Source: Vitis vinifera (lineage: Eukaryota; Streptophyta; Magnoliopsida; Vitales; Vitaceae). Taken from it: 64,000 nt of DNA. Both the position numbers and the translations under genes were made by a program. The notes beneath the pieces were generated by a model. That model was given only the letters and a program-made list of their open reading frames with translations. It searched no databases and was not told where the DNA came from. Within the stretch, counting starts at the first letter, position 1. The number at the start of each line of letters is the position of its first letter. Shown piece by piece: positions 1 to 11,150 of the stretch. The stretch lies in NCBI RefSeq assembly GCF_030704535.1, contig NC_081822.1, forward strand, positions 33,091,501 through 33,155,500. The letters are read 5' to 3'.

Positions 1-47
1 TTGAGCAATATAATGATGATAATAATAAGGAGCTAAGCTTTAGAAAA

Positions 48-554
48 TTACTTATCACGAGATGAAGTGAAGCCAGATATCTTGCCAACTTGGGTGAGAG
101 CCTTCCTCCATCCCTGCACCCTTTCCATATCATACTTCAACTTCTTTTCATGGTCTGCCTTCAGCTTCTCTTCATGGTCAGCCAAGGCTTTTCCGAAACT
201 TCCCCTCTGGTTACCAACATCTGACGGATTCACATTGTAGAAAATTGGCACAGCCCTCCGTTCTTTGGTATTTTGGGACTGTAATATCTTCACCAGTTCA
301 TCTAGGCACCACTTTGAAGATGCATAGTTTTCTGACAAAACAATGATGGAATGTCTTGATCCTTCAATTGCTGTAACAAGTGCCGGAGTTATCAACTCAC
401 CTCTTCTAAGCTGACAATCCATAAAGGTCTCAATTCCTTTTGCACGCAAGGCCTTTCAGAGATGGTCAGTAAAAGTGTAGCGGGTATCTTCTCCTCTAAA
501 ACTAAGGAACACATCATACTTCCAGTAAGAAGAAGAAGAAGAAGAAGATGCCAT
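48..554 (-). pseudogene. TIR-domain exon of a TNL gene, interrupted by a stop
   Basis: First exon of a TNL on the minus strand, cut by the window edge. The ATG is at 554-552, followed by a seven-serine run and the start of a TIR domain (KYDVFLSFRGEDTR). After 32 codons an in-frame TGA lies at 458-456. The same frame then reads through the rest of the TIR: SENYASSKWCLDEL, with the Glu of the plant TIR NADase motif retained, then VPIFYNVNPSDV. It ends at a GATAA|GTAA donor near position 52, the same place and phase as in the other TNLs here. NB-ARC and LRR exons would lie left of position 1. Because of the stop I call it a pseudogene; a sequencing error or a downstream start cannot be excluded. 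Confidence 0.85.
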
Positions 555-984
555 AATGGGAGAAGGAAAATAGGCTAGTTTCACAGAGAGATCTAAGCTG
601 TACGAACTCTAGTTGACAGATCTTGATGCTAAAGAAGCCAACAACTTATGGACGGATCCACTGAGGGCAGGTTGTTACGTGTGAGAGCACTCAAAAGAAT
701 TCTATATTATGATTATTGTTTTCTTAATTTATTTATTTATCAAAAATATTTGTTTAAAGATGCTGTGGATGACTTAATGCAATAATGTTTTTTTTTTATT
801 TATTCAAAGACCATTGATAGTTGGAAATGTGTGAATGATGACTTGTCCTTATTGAACGCTGACACCAATGCTGGCCCCACAAATTCAAAAGAAATATTTT
901 ATCGTTACTTTAGAGTCGTGGCTTTCTTCCTAGAAGTTTCATAGGAATTTAATGCTTCGGTTCTTGAGACGCCCATCTAAATTG

Positions 985-1303
985 TAGTGGGTATCTTCTC
1001 CTCTAAAACTAAAGAAACACATCATACTCTCAGGAAGAATAAGAAGAAGAAGATGCCATAATGGAAGAAGGAAAATAGGCTAGGTTTAACAGAGAGATCT
1101 AAGCTGTACGAACTCTAGTTGATAGATCTTGATGCCAAAAAAGCTAACTACTTATGGAATGGTCCATTAAGGGCAGGTTGTTACATGTGAGAGCACTCAA
1201 ATAATTCTATATTATGATTTTTTTTTTCTTAATTTATTTTATTTTTGAAAAATATTTGTTTAAAGATACAGTGGATGACTTAATTCAATAATGCTTTTTT
1301 TTT
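985..1303 (-). repeat. Direct duplicate of the TIR gene 5' end
   Basis: This stretch copies 478-795 in the same orientation with small differences. It includes the first TIR codons, the ATG (1059-1057), the short leader and about 240 bp of upstream DNA. In this copy the frame from the ATG hits a TGA after nine codons and the rest of the TIR is absent, so it is a dead 5' fragment. The copies are about 507 bp apart. The duplication begins inside the coding part of the exon, so it arose as a segment copy and is not a solo transposon. Confidence 0.8.
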
Positions 1304-1727
1304 ATTATTATTATACAACTCAAGAGGCACATACACCACCAAGTTGTTGAAGTCCTTATTCAAATATGCCTATGATTATTTAAGTTCAAATAATTTCTTA
1401 TAATGGAAAAGAGATCTTTGAAATGGGATCTATCATAAGCTCGATTCACACAACTTCAAGAAATCAAATCCATCTTAAATTCAATGAATGGGAAATATCA
1501 AAAGCTCTTGTAGTTGTTAAACATAGCTTCTATACAAGAAAAAATCATTTCTTCATATGATATTTTCTTTACTTTGATGTCCCCTCCTTAATATTCATTT
1601 TGGAGGAAATTCTTTTCTAATGTGTTCTCATAGTGGTGGTTACAACAGCCGCATTAAACCAGAGACCCCTATTCACAAAAGTTCTTGTGCCTAAGTATTG
1701 TCGTTGTAATTGGTAAATATTTTAAAT

Positions 1728-2365
1728 TAGTCATGTGTGAAAGCATTTTTCTTAATTTATTTAATGCCTTGGATCTTCTCAATGAGTAAGAGTAGGTATC
1801 AATATTAAATACAAAATATAAAGACTTTGCAAAGAATATAAAATGATTATTTTCATATATTTGTTTGAAGCGTTTGTTCAAAGATGTTTGAAATTTTTTA
1901 ATATAATAATGCTTAAATTCAATTAGATAGTGTTTATTTTTTTTACTTAATTCTGAATAGAATTTTAATACTTAGTTGTGTTAAATATTAGGTTATTTAT
2001 TTTTATAGTATTTTATATTAAACATTAAAAAATAAAAATAAATAAATAAAAATCAATACATTACTTTTTCTATTTAGAAAAAATCAAATATTTTGGTTTT
2101 TTGTATTTAGTAAAAAATTTATAATAAGTTATGAAAAAGTAAAAAAACAAATAACTTAAAATCTGAAAATAAATTGTTTTTAGTAAAAAGTTAAAAAAAT
2201 AAAAAATCAACCTCTTAGTCATATGTTAAAGCATTTTTCTTAATTTGTTCAATGCCTTACATCTTCTCAATAATACAAAGACTTTCTTCATGAAAGTAGG
2301 TTAGCAATATTAAATACAAAATACAAAGGATTTGTGAATAATACAAAATGGTTATTTTCATATAT
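1728..2365. repeat. Pair of ~140-bp direct repeats
   Basis: The stretch around 1728-1862 recurs, diverged, at about 2215-2365. Shared landmarks are the run AAAGCATTTTTCTTAATTT, 'aatgcctt..atcttctcaat', 'caatattaaatacaaaata' and 'tattttcatata'. About 350 bp of AT-rich DNA separates them. A shorter piece of the same sequence (tgtttaaagat) occurs in the duplicated segment near 1258. No coding potential was recognised. Confidence 0.6.
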
Positions 2366-3909
2366 AACAATAAGCAAAAGATTGAATCTGCGGAATTGCT
2401 GATGGTAGAGAAATATATATTCTTCTGCCGCCCAACCTGCTCTTCTTCCAAGCACTTGCTGTTGGAAAATAATTGAAATCATCGACCTTAATACTGCTTT
2501 TTTTAATACGCAAAATAACCTTTTCTTTTGAATTTTCTTTCATTGGAGATACAAAGAGATGGTGTTGTCGATGCTAACAAAGAGATTGAAGCCAATTCTT
2601 AAAGAAAACTTCCAGCCGTCTTGGAAAATACATAAATTATACAAATAGAGGAAATGCTCCACCTACAAACATGAATGCATAAATAGGAGGAAAAGCACAT
2701 TAGGGTTGTGTTTAATTTACCCAATAGTATGGTATCGGATATTTATATCTTAATTGGATATAATATCCTGAGGTACTGTATCAAATTATTAGTTTATAAA
2801 GTAATAAAACAATAAAATAGAAAACATATTATTTTTCAATGTTCTACATTCGTTGAAAATAAAAATTATATTACATTTCAATATTTATTATTAAAAAAAT
2901 ATAAAATTTCTCTCATATTTAATATAATTTGAAAATTATTCAATAGTTTAAAATTTAATAAGTAATTTTTTTATTAATAAAAATCATAATGAAAATATTT
3001 AAAATGTTTAAATTAAAATTTATATTATTTTATTCAATCTACAAAAATATTTGGTTTATATTAAATACTACATGTATTAGTATTATTTTATAACATATTT
3101 TATAGATAGTTATTAGTTTTTTAATTAAAAGGTTAATTTTTTAATCGTTTTTTTTGTCAAATAAATGATATAAAAAAAAAAAAAAAAACCGTATATCCCA
3201 TATTTCAACTTTTGATTAACATATTACATGAGAAGAGATAAAAAAAGGAATTGGATTATATATCTCTTGTCATAAGATAACTTATTACATCTCATTATTA
3301 ACCAAATATGGGATAAAATATATTATCATATTAATATCCTATGTTATTTCATATTAATCCTACCAACCAAATATGAATAGAATATTTGATAAAGTTTAAT
3401 AAAAAAAAACTAAAACTATTAAATTAACATATTTACCACATTGATATAGAGTAATGAGATTATAAAAAAACATCAAAGAGTAAGGCAAATGATAGTTGAA
3501 ATTAAAAAGAAAATATTTATTTTAATTGATTATATTATATTATTTTCAATTTTAAGTTATAACATTAAATTATTTTATCAAACATTTTATTATGCTTAAT
3601 AAATTAAACTATATTGTTAATTCCGTTTACCAAATACCCTCTAAGGCACCAAGAAATTAGTAAATTAAATTAAATTGTTAATTTAGTTTATCAAATACCC
3701 TCTAAGACGCCAAGAAATTTAACTTTGTTATTGAAAATAAATGAGATATAAGTATAAAAGAAATGAGATCTAGTTCAAAGTATAAATAAATAAAACCCTC
3801 CAATTTTTTATTAATCACCATTTTTCTATATATACAATATAAAAAAAACTTTTCAATATTATAAAAAATAACAATAAATATGTATGACATAGAAGCAAAT
3901 GTTTAGTAT
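2366..3909. other. AT-rich intergenic DNA with degraded MITE ends
   Basis: No gene recognised. The DNA is very AT-rich. A ~65-bp unit ending 'taccctctaag(g/a)..ccaagaaatt' occurs twice in tandem at about 3605-3725. It resembles one end of the Harbinger-like MITE at 39073-39584 ('ttaccaaa...' followed by a pyrimidine-rich terminus). The short frames here have no recognisable protein features. Confidence 0.5.
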
Positions 3910-5109
3910 AATAGATATGGCAACCCATGTTGACAAGGAGAGATGGAGATCGACTTATGATCAAGTAAGTTCTCATTTAGTTTCATATCGTGACTTCCAT
4001 TCTACCAGACTTGTCTAATAAACAAGTTGAAGGGGGTGGACATGAATACTAACCTCAATCAAAACTTGCTGATTTTTTTACCATTTTATGTTTCGTTTGC
4101 CAGTCCACGTCAATTGGTAATTTTGTACCACTTGGATATGGATTTGGTTTTTGTTGTGCAGCAATACCCAAACATTCAGGTCCCATTCAGCACTGTTTTT
4201 CCTGGACGTACAATACCAGATTGGTTCATGCATCATAGTAAGGGGCATGAAGTAGACGTAGAAGTTGCTCCAAATTGGTATGATAGTAACTTCCTGGGTT
4301 TTGCAGTTTCTGCTGTTATAGCACCCAAGGATGGATCCATTAAAAAGGGTTGGTCTACCTACTGTGATCTAGATTCACATGATCCTGATTTAGAATTCAA
4401 ATACAGTCGTGAATGTTCCTTCACTAATGCCCACACTAGCCAACTTGAAGATACAACAATTACGTTTTCATTTAGTACAAACAGGAAGTCCTGCATTGTG
4501 AAGCGTTGCGGAGTTTGTCCAGTATACATGGAAGGGGATGGCTCCAATGAGGGCTTTGGAGTGCAGACTAGTAATGACAACCACATTGATAATGGGAATC
4601 CTAGTGGAAGTGTCCTTGATGATCTCCATGAATGGGGATTAGAAGATACCACAATCAGGAGAAGCATTGCACAGGCCAGACCCAGAGAAAGTGTCCATGA
4701 AGATGTGAACAATTCAGTATCGCAAGACACCATAATCAGAAGCTTTCATGAGGCAGAACCCAGAGGAATTGGGTACTCTCCCACTAACTCACATGTCTGG
4801 TACCAAGAAAGGCCCTGGATGCCACCAAACCCTGACCACTACGTTCGTGAAAGGAATCCAGCTGGTGGAAGTGTCCTTGATGATCACCATGAAGGGATAT
4901 TAGAAGACACTATAATCAGGAGGAGAAGCCTTCATCAGGCGTACAGCAGCGGAATTGGATACTCTCCCACTGACTCACACGCCTGGGACCAAGAAAGGCT
5001 TGGGAGGCAGCCAAACCACTCCATATCCAACAGTGAGACTGGTATTTGGGTTTTTATCATTATTTTTAGCTTCTTGTTTCTGGCTAACATTTTCCTTTGG
5101 TCTGGCTGA
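3910..5109 (+). pseudogene. Orphan TNL 3' end: C-JID exon with membrane tail
   Basis: About 55 bp matching the end of the LRR exon of the 30.5-kb TNL (compare 34060-34114) precede a GT donor at 3965. The last exon starts after the CAG at 4159-4161 and runs open to the TGA at 5107-5109 (315 aa). It begins with the C-JID/post-LRR signature (FSTVFPG..IPDWF, NWYDSNFLGFA) and continues to KRCGVCPVY. Compared with the 30.5-kb paralogue it lacks about 25 residues (the SDHMWLAY part). The C-terminal half contains two copies of a module (SVLDD.HE..LEDT.IRR and GIGYSPT.SH.W.QER). It closes with a ~20-residue hydrophobic helix (WVFIIIFSFLFLANIFLW). TIR, NB-ARC and nearly all LRRs are missing upstream, so this is a truncated gene. 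Whether it is transcribed is unknown. Confidence 0.85.
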
Positions 5110-5640
5110 AGTAATGCTGAATATACTTCATGTGTAATGGCGCAACCCAAGTTCAGGACAATGATTTTATTTACTTACATATATTTCGCATTGTTGCCTA
5201 ACTTGAGTTTTTTTCCCTCCTAATTTTTTATTTCTGACCAGTAGAAAGTTGGTTTCTAAAGCCCAAGAAGAAGCAATTGGTGAAATATGGTGGCCTCTCT
5301 CTCTCTCTTCTTTTTAATTATCTTCTTCTTGTATTACTTTTCTTCTTCACTCAAATTTCTTTTTCCACCTCTCTTTTCCATTTTCCATTTTCTTTTTTTT
5401 CGTTCCAATGATTCCAACCTTTGCTTCATCAAGACTTCCTTGCATGCTTACTTTTGAAGTTAGGATATGTATTCCCATGGTTGTATATTTTCATTTTATT
5501 TTTTATTTGAATGAGAATAAACTTAAATTCCTTCGATCATATTTAGTGGTAGCGAAAAACAGTTTTTAAATCAATGTAAACATTTTTTTGACAATTGTTT
5601 TTTGAAAATAGTTTTTAAAAACAAAGTGAAATGAAAAACT
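5110..5640. other. Downstream region of the TNL fragment
   Basis: No gene seen. Contains pyrimidine-rich tracts (CT repeat near 5296) and AT-rich DNA. The first ~150 bp is probably the former 3' UTR of the C-JID exon. Confidence 0.4.
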
Positions 5641-5654
5641 ATCTTCAAAAAACA

Positions 5655-5990
5655 AATACTTGGATGCACTTATCTCAGACCATGTATATCTCCAACCTTC
5701 TTCAAAGGACTAACATGCTCCATGTCAAACTGGTTCCCACACCTATGGTCTCTAGCCAGCACTTATCTGCCTCTGGAAGTGTTCCCTTCTGCAACACCCA
5801 ACTCAATCGAAGTACTGTTGGTGCCCTCAAATATGTCACCATTACACGTTCAGAAATCACCTATATGGTGAACCGTGTTTGACAATTTGTGCAAGCTCCT
5901 CTTACTGCTCATTGGAAGGCTGTTAAGAGAATCCTTTGTTTTATCTTTTGTAAGGCCAATATTAAACATATGGATCAATTTTGCTTTATT
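5655..5990 (+). mobile_element. Degenerate Ty1/copia fragment (RT to RNase H linker)
   Basis: Frame 5631-5882 encodes sequence typical of copia pol downstream of the reverse transcriptase active site: YISNLLQRTNMLHVKLVPTP, then STVGALKYVTITRSEI..MVNRV. A TGA at 5880-5882 interrupts it and the same frame continues as QFVQAPLTAHWKAVKRIL. No LTRs or other domains were found nearby. This is an old isolated fragment. Confidence 0.8.
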
Positions 5991-8380
5991 TCATGGACGA
6001 ACACATGCTCAAGATAGGCCAAGTCATATCCACAACACTTCTTATAGGTATTCAAAAATGTTTTCATTTGGACGAGTGATTTAATTGGTTAACTTCTATC
6101 CTCTGCCCCCCCCAACTCTCCTAACATAGATAGCAGACACCAAGAAGATGGGGTTGGGTTTTCCAAAGATTCCATTCATTGGCCTCATTGATACAACAAA
6201 AAAATAATTCTTAGATTAAGTAATTAAAGTATCTTTAAAGTAAATGTAACAATTAAAAGAAAATAATTCAATCATTTTATAGAGTATTCTAGACGTTGTC
6301 ACCCATGGCACGTCCCTTTCTTTGACCGAAAATCTTAAATACAACCATAGAATTAATCAAGTTTAATGGACATAGAAACTATATAACTCATTCACAGCTC
6401 TCCGATTTCCCTCTTGTCCATCTCTCACTTACACTCTGAAACAAACACTCAAGGCCAAAGGAATCGATCTCTGCAGGCCATTCACCCTCTGTCGTATCTG
6501 AACAATAATATTTTTATGAATTACATTTGAAATAAAAAATTTAGCCACTAAAATTGATCTTCAAATGTTGTGTCCTTCTCTTTCTTATTACCCGTACATA
6601 TATACATACATAATATAAGAATTCTGAGATGAAAACTAGTTAGATGCCTTATGTACTTAAAAATTATTTTTTAATTAAAGAAGTAAAAAAATTTCACTTC
6701 TTCAAATTTTTAAAAGATTTTTTAAGAACAAAAAACAATTTTTTTGTTTGTCTATAAGAGTTTTCATATTCTATGTAGAAGTTTTAATTTTAAAAATTAA
6801 AAAAAATATATATAGAAAATGTATCCAAATGTCACCTTAATTACTTGATCATTATGACCACAATAATAGTAATTTTTTTTCCAATATTACAAATTTAATA
6901 TATGAGAGTAAAAGAAAAGGTTCTTTTTTCTTATTTTTAAATCTATCCTGAAAATTTAATTTTATGCTTATAAAAAATATATGCATGTGATATAACAAAC
7001 TAAGAATTTTAGAACCACTTATAATTTACCATTTGTTTCATCCTCTTTCTATGATCATATTTGGGAATAAGAGTTTTATATAAATTGGGAATTATCTCCT
7101 AATTAAAATGATATTAGTTATAAAGAAAAATAAGAATCAAAGTATTAACAAAAATATTAGGAAGAATAATATTAACATAGAATATTATTAAGAATTCCAA
7201 ATCATAATTTTTGATAAATAGCAAATTAGAATATTATTTTTAAACTATGTTATGTTGGTGTGGATTAAGTTCTTGGAGATCAAGTGCTTTAAAAATTTGA
7301 GTGAGTTCCTTTTGGTAAAGGTTAATAATGCAGTAAGTTATTTTATAATTTTCTTTCAAAATATCTAAATTCCTTTGAGTGGATCAAGTAATATTTTCTA
7401 AAACTTATTTAGATTTATTCCTTAATTTATGAAATAAATTAAGAATATCATATGATTTGTTTGATTGTTATCAAGTAAATTTTACCTTTTAATTCATTAC
7501 AATGATTTTGAAACATTTTTATTTGGCTCCAAAGACTAGTAGGGATCAATTCAATCGAGTTACTTCCCATTACTGTTTATCTCCATCCGATAAATGAATG
7601 TAGAATAAAAATAGTAAAGCTACTTTGTTCCATTTGATAGTGGAGTTCCAAGTGACCATTTCCAGCCACAAGGAAGTCATGGTCTAAGGGTCGTCCTCAT
7701 CAATACTTGAGTGCTAAAGCCCTTTTGAAACCGTATCAACTAAAACATGCAAGGGTAAATCATACCCTTGCAAAAAACCTTAATCAATCATGACCATTGC
7801 TAATTGCCCTTGAAACCACCAATAGAAGTTTAAAATATTTTTTTTCATTTAAGAAAAACATTTTCTGAAGTTCCCTTTTTTTTTTTTTTTTGCAAAATAA
7901 TAAAAGCTTATTTGGCCATAAAAGCTTATTTTGCAAGACCCGTGAGATGAAGATGAAAAAGGAACAAATCCAAATAATGGGTTGTTCTACTACAATTCCT
8001 TGGTTCCAACAATGTCATTATGGTTAGACATTTGATTCCTCTTATCAACGACAAGATTGAAGATCAATGCATCCTGCCTTCTCATTTCTCTCTTTCTACT
8101 TTTTGTCTTAGGTGATTGCTGTTCCCATCTTCTCTTTGCATATGGGCTTCGTTGACATATGCTATGGTGTTTGTGAATTGGGAAATGAGAAGAAAACAAC
8201 TGATAATGTATTATTTTATATAAGTATAATAAGAATATTGAATCAAATCCAACCACATGATGTATTATTTATATGAAAATGGTAACATATAGATATTATG
8301 TATTATATAAATTCTAATGACATTGTATGACTTGAATAAGAACTGGTAATATATTATTTTATATGGTAATGATGTATTAT
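5991..8380. other. AT-rich intergenic region, no gene recognised
   Basis: About 2.4 kb of AT-rich DNA with homopolymer tracts. A minus-strand frame at 7990-8256 (88 codons) has no recognisable domain and nothing around it supports a gene. No RNA gene or complete element was seen. Confidence 0.5.
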
Positions 8381-8384
8381 TTTA

Positions 8385-9998
8385 TATGCTAGGCAATAGG
8401 ACGGGTTTAGGATAGGTCACTCATATCCCATTCCCACCCTCAATTACACAGTTATCTCCCATCCCTACCGCAAACCCATGTTAAGGCAGGTTGATGGGTT
8501 CCCATCCCCATTAACAAAAGGATTAATAATCCCATCTCCGCCCCATCTTGGAAGTGCATTAAGCCCTAACCCTAATTGGTAATGAGTGGTATCATACCTA
8601 AATGGACTTTTCTTTTACTGAAAAATAATGAGATTCTGATAATATATCAAATATGAAAAAACATTAACATCAAAATTCAAATTAACACCACAATAATCAA
8701 CAATCTCAAGCCCACAATTAGCTTAAATGATTAAAAATTAATGCAAAACACAAAAAAAAAAATTAAAAAAAAAAATCATCTGAACAATTCACAAGAGAAT
8801 AGAATGAGCAATGAACCAAACAAAAACATGGGTCAACATCAGCCATGGATTTGAATCCCTCTTTAGGTCAATCTTTAAACCAAGAGTTCATCAAATCCAC
8901 TACTTCAAAGTAAGGATGGCAATGGGGCGGGTTTTTTCGGGTACCCACCCCGCCCCACCCCGCTCCTAATGGGACAGGGTTTAATTTTAATAAACAAGTT
9001 TGGAATGGGTATGGGATTTTTTTTTAAAACCCGGGGCGGGTTCAAGTATTGCCCCATCCCACCCCGCCCCGCCCCAATTATATATAAAATTAATTTTAAA
9101 ATTTAATTTAATTTAAATTTTAAAATTAATTTAATTTAAAATTTTATTTTACTATTTTTAATCTATAGATAATAATAAAAAATTTTAATAAAATAAGTTA
9201 TAAAAAATATAATAATTTTATTATTTATAAAATATATTTATTTTAATGTAATTAAAAATTTTAAAAGTAATTTAAAAAAAAAAAAGTTAAACGGGACGGG
9301 GATGGGAATTATTTTTAATAAATGGGGCGGGGTTGGGATGGGGGCGACCCATCCCCGAACATGCCCCGTTGTCATTCCTACTTCAAAGGCTTTCGCTTTC
9401 CTCTTAAGTTGCACTCTTGGACAAAGACTTCGAGGTGATGCTCTAGATGATTGCGTTGCACATATTTAGGGCAAGGAGATCAGGGAAGCTTGAAGATGGC
9501 AACAATGAGTACGATTGAGTGGTGGATATAGGAACAATGTGGCCTATGACCAGTTTGATGTTGCAATAGAGGAGTTTTGGGTGCTAAGGCTAAGGCAAGA
9601 GCAACATGGAATTGATTTCAAAGTCTTTCAGTTGGTGTGAGGGAGGAAGAATAAGTGGTATTGATCTTAAAGATAGGGTTTAAAGCAGTGTATTAGAGAA
9701 AGAAGAAGAAGAAGAAGAAGAAGCAGTTGTCGGGATTAGGGCAAATGTGAAGAGTGAAGTATATAAATATTGGGAGTTTTTTGGCATTTTACTAGTAGTT
9801 GAAAGATAATTTTGTAAATCTATATTTGAGGCGAGGCAGGTGGGTTGGGACAAAATCCATACCTATCCCAAACTTGATTAGGGTTTTTAAAATATCCTCA
9901 AACCTAATCTATACTCAATTTTTATATTTCATACTCGTCACAATAGGGCCGGGAGGAGGCAAGTTACCCGAGTAGCCCACAAAATTGTCATCCCTAAC
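8385..9998. mobile_element. Possible older hAT-like element around the 470-bp insertion
   Basis: The right edge near 9951-9998 ends in 'aaattgtcatcccta', the inverse of the TAGGGATGACAA-type hAT terminus. GC-rich 'cccatccccattaac' type sequence appears near 8430-8550. The left edge (about 8391, 'taggcaataggacggg') matches only weakly and I found no target duplication. The interior at 9400-9760 has no recognisable coding frame. This may be a decayed element into which the 8911-9380 copy inserted. Confidence 0.35.
8911..9380. mobile_element. hAT-like non-autonomous element with 8-bp TSD
   Basis: A 470-bp element flanked by the perfect 8-bp direct repeat CTTCAAAG (8903-8910 and 9381-9388). Its ends are imperfect inverted repeats: TAAGGATGGCAATGGGGCGG on the left, and TAGGAATGACAACGGGGC as the reverse complement of the right end. 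The ends are GC-rich (ccccgccccacc motifs) and the core is strongly AT-rich. It has no coding frame. An 8-bp duplication with this terminus fits the hAT superfamily. Confidence 0.85.
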
Positions 9999-10680
9999 TA
10001 ATGGTATGATATTATCAAATAATGTGAATTTAATGATATTGTATCATGATTTAGATTTAATAATATAATATAAATTCTATGATCAAACTTATTTAATTGT
10101 ATTTATTTATTTAATAATTTTAATAATATTTTTATAATTTTTTGAACTTTTTAATTATTATATTGTGCATTTCTTTTTATATCAAGGTAAGACATGGAAA
10201 TTGATGTACCTCAAAACTCTTTGAGTTAATGATCAAGATCGCAACTTTGAATAATATGTTGCACCTTGAGAATGTCCCCATCAACATATCTCTATCGAGA
10301 CATCTAATCTACCTTAGAGTGTATTTCCATCATTTACAATTATATAAAAAAAAATTGAAAATGATGCAAATAATTTTAAAAATTGGTACAATTGCTTTAA
10401 ATTTTAATGAAGAGTAAATCTAAAATTATTTATATTTATAAAATTAAGTTAATTAAAGAAAACACTTAGTTTTAAAATAAAATAAAATAACTTTCAAACA
10501 AGTTTTTTTGTTTTACTTATTTTATAAAACTATTTTTATTAACTCAACCAAACATGTTTTTTTAGTTTTTGATAACACATAATTATTTTTTAGAATTTAG
10601 AATCCAAATGTAATTTTGTTTCTAAAAACTATTCTCAAAAGTTGTTTTTAAAAACACATCCCAAACAGGATCTACATATC
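9389..10680. other. Intergenic region
   Basis: Contains a (GAA)n-type tract near 9700 and AT-rich DNA. A 62-codon frame at 10229-10417 lacks any recognisable feature. No gene is called. The last ~20 bases begin the block that matches 18220 onward. Confidence 0.4.
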
Positions 10681-10751
10681 AAAGCAAAATCAAGTACTAA
10701 AAATGACTAAGTGGATTTTATCATATAACATCTTTCCATAAAACATTATGG

Positions 10752-10892
10752 TCATGTTTCGTTAATTGAAAATAACATGGGATAGGATAAGAGAAATGAT
10801 AACATATTTTATTTCATATTTGATTGGTGATGAGATAAAATAAGTGAATAAGTTTTCACACCACTTATCTTATCTTATGTTTAATTAAACAT
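10752..10892. repeat. Short inverted-repeat element (MITE-like), two copies
   Basis: Left end TCATGTTTCGTTA and right end TAATTAAACATGA are near-perfect inverted repeats flanking about 140 bp. A related copy sits at about 18293-18422, between 'tcatgtttcgttac' and 'gttaaccaaacatgag', in the paralogous upstream region of the next TNL. It was therefore present before that duplication. The superfamily is uncertain because no clear target duplication was found. Confidence 0.55.
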
Positions 10893-11150
10893 GAGATATA
10901 ATGGCTGGTTGGGACTCATTGATTGATATTTTATTGTTTTTTAGCATTGTTGTCTTCCAAGTAATACATTGGATATAAAAGGTTCATGAATAAATACTTA
11001 AAAGAGAAATTAATCAACTTATTGCAGTTTATTCTTAGTTTCCCTACTCGCAATGAATAAAATGATCTCACCCTATTTACATTTTTCTTTTACTATGCAT
11101 CTTCTTGTAAGCTCCTAGACTCATTATGTGTTCATTATTCATTGTGACAG

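Noticed and set aside
4359..4733. 124-codon minus-strand frame over the C-JID exon
   Set aside because: Shadow of the plus-strand exon, which has clear homology to the other TNL ends.
7990..8256. 88-codon minus-strand frame
   Set aside because: No domain, no neighbour or promoter support, and in AT-rich DNA where such frames are expected by chance.
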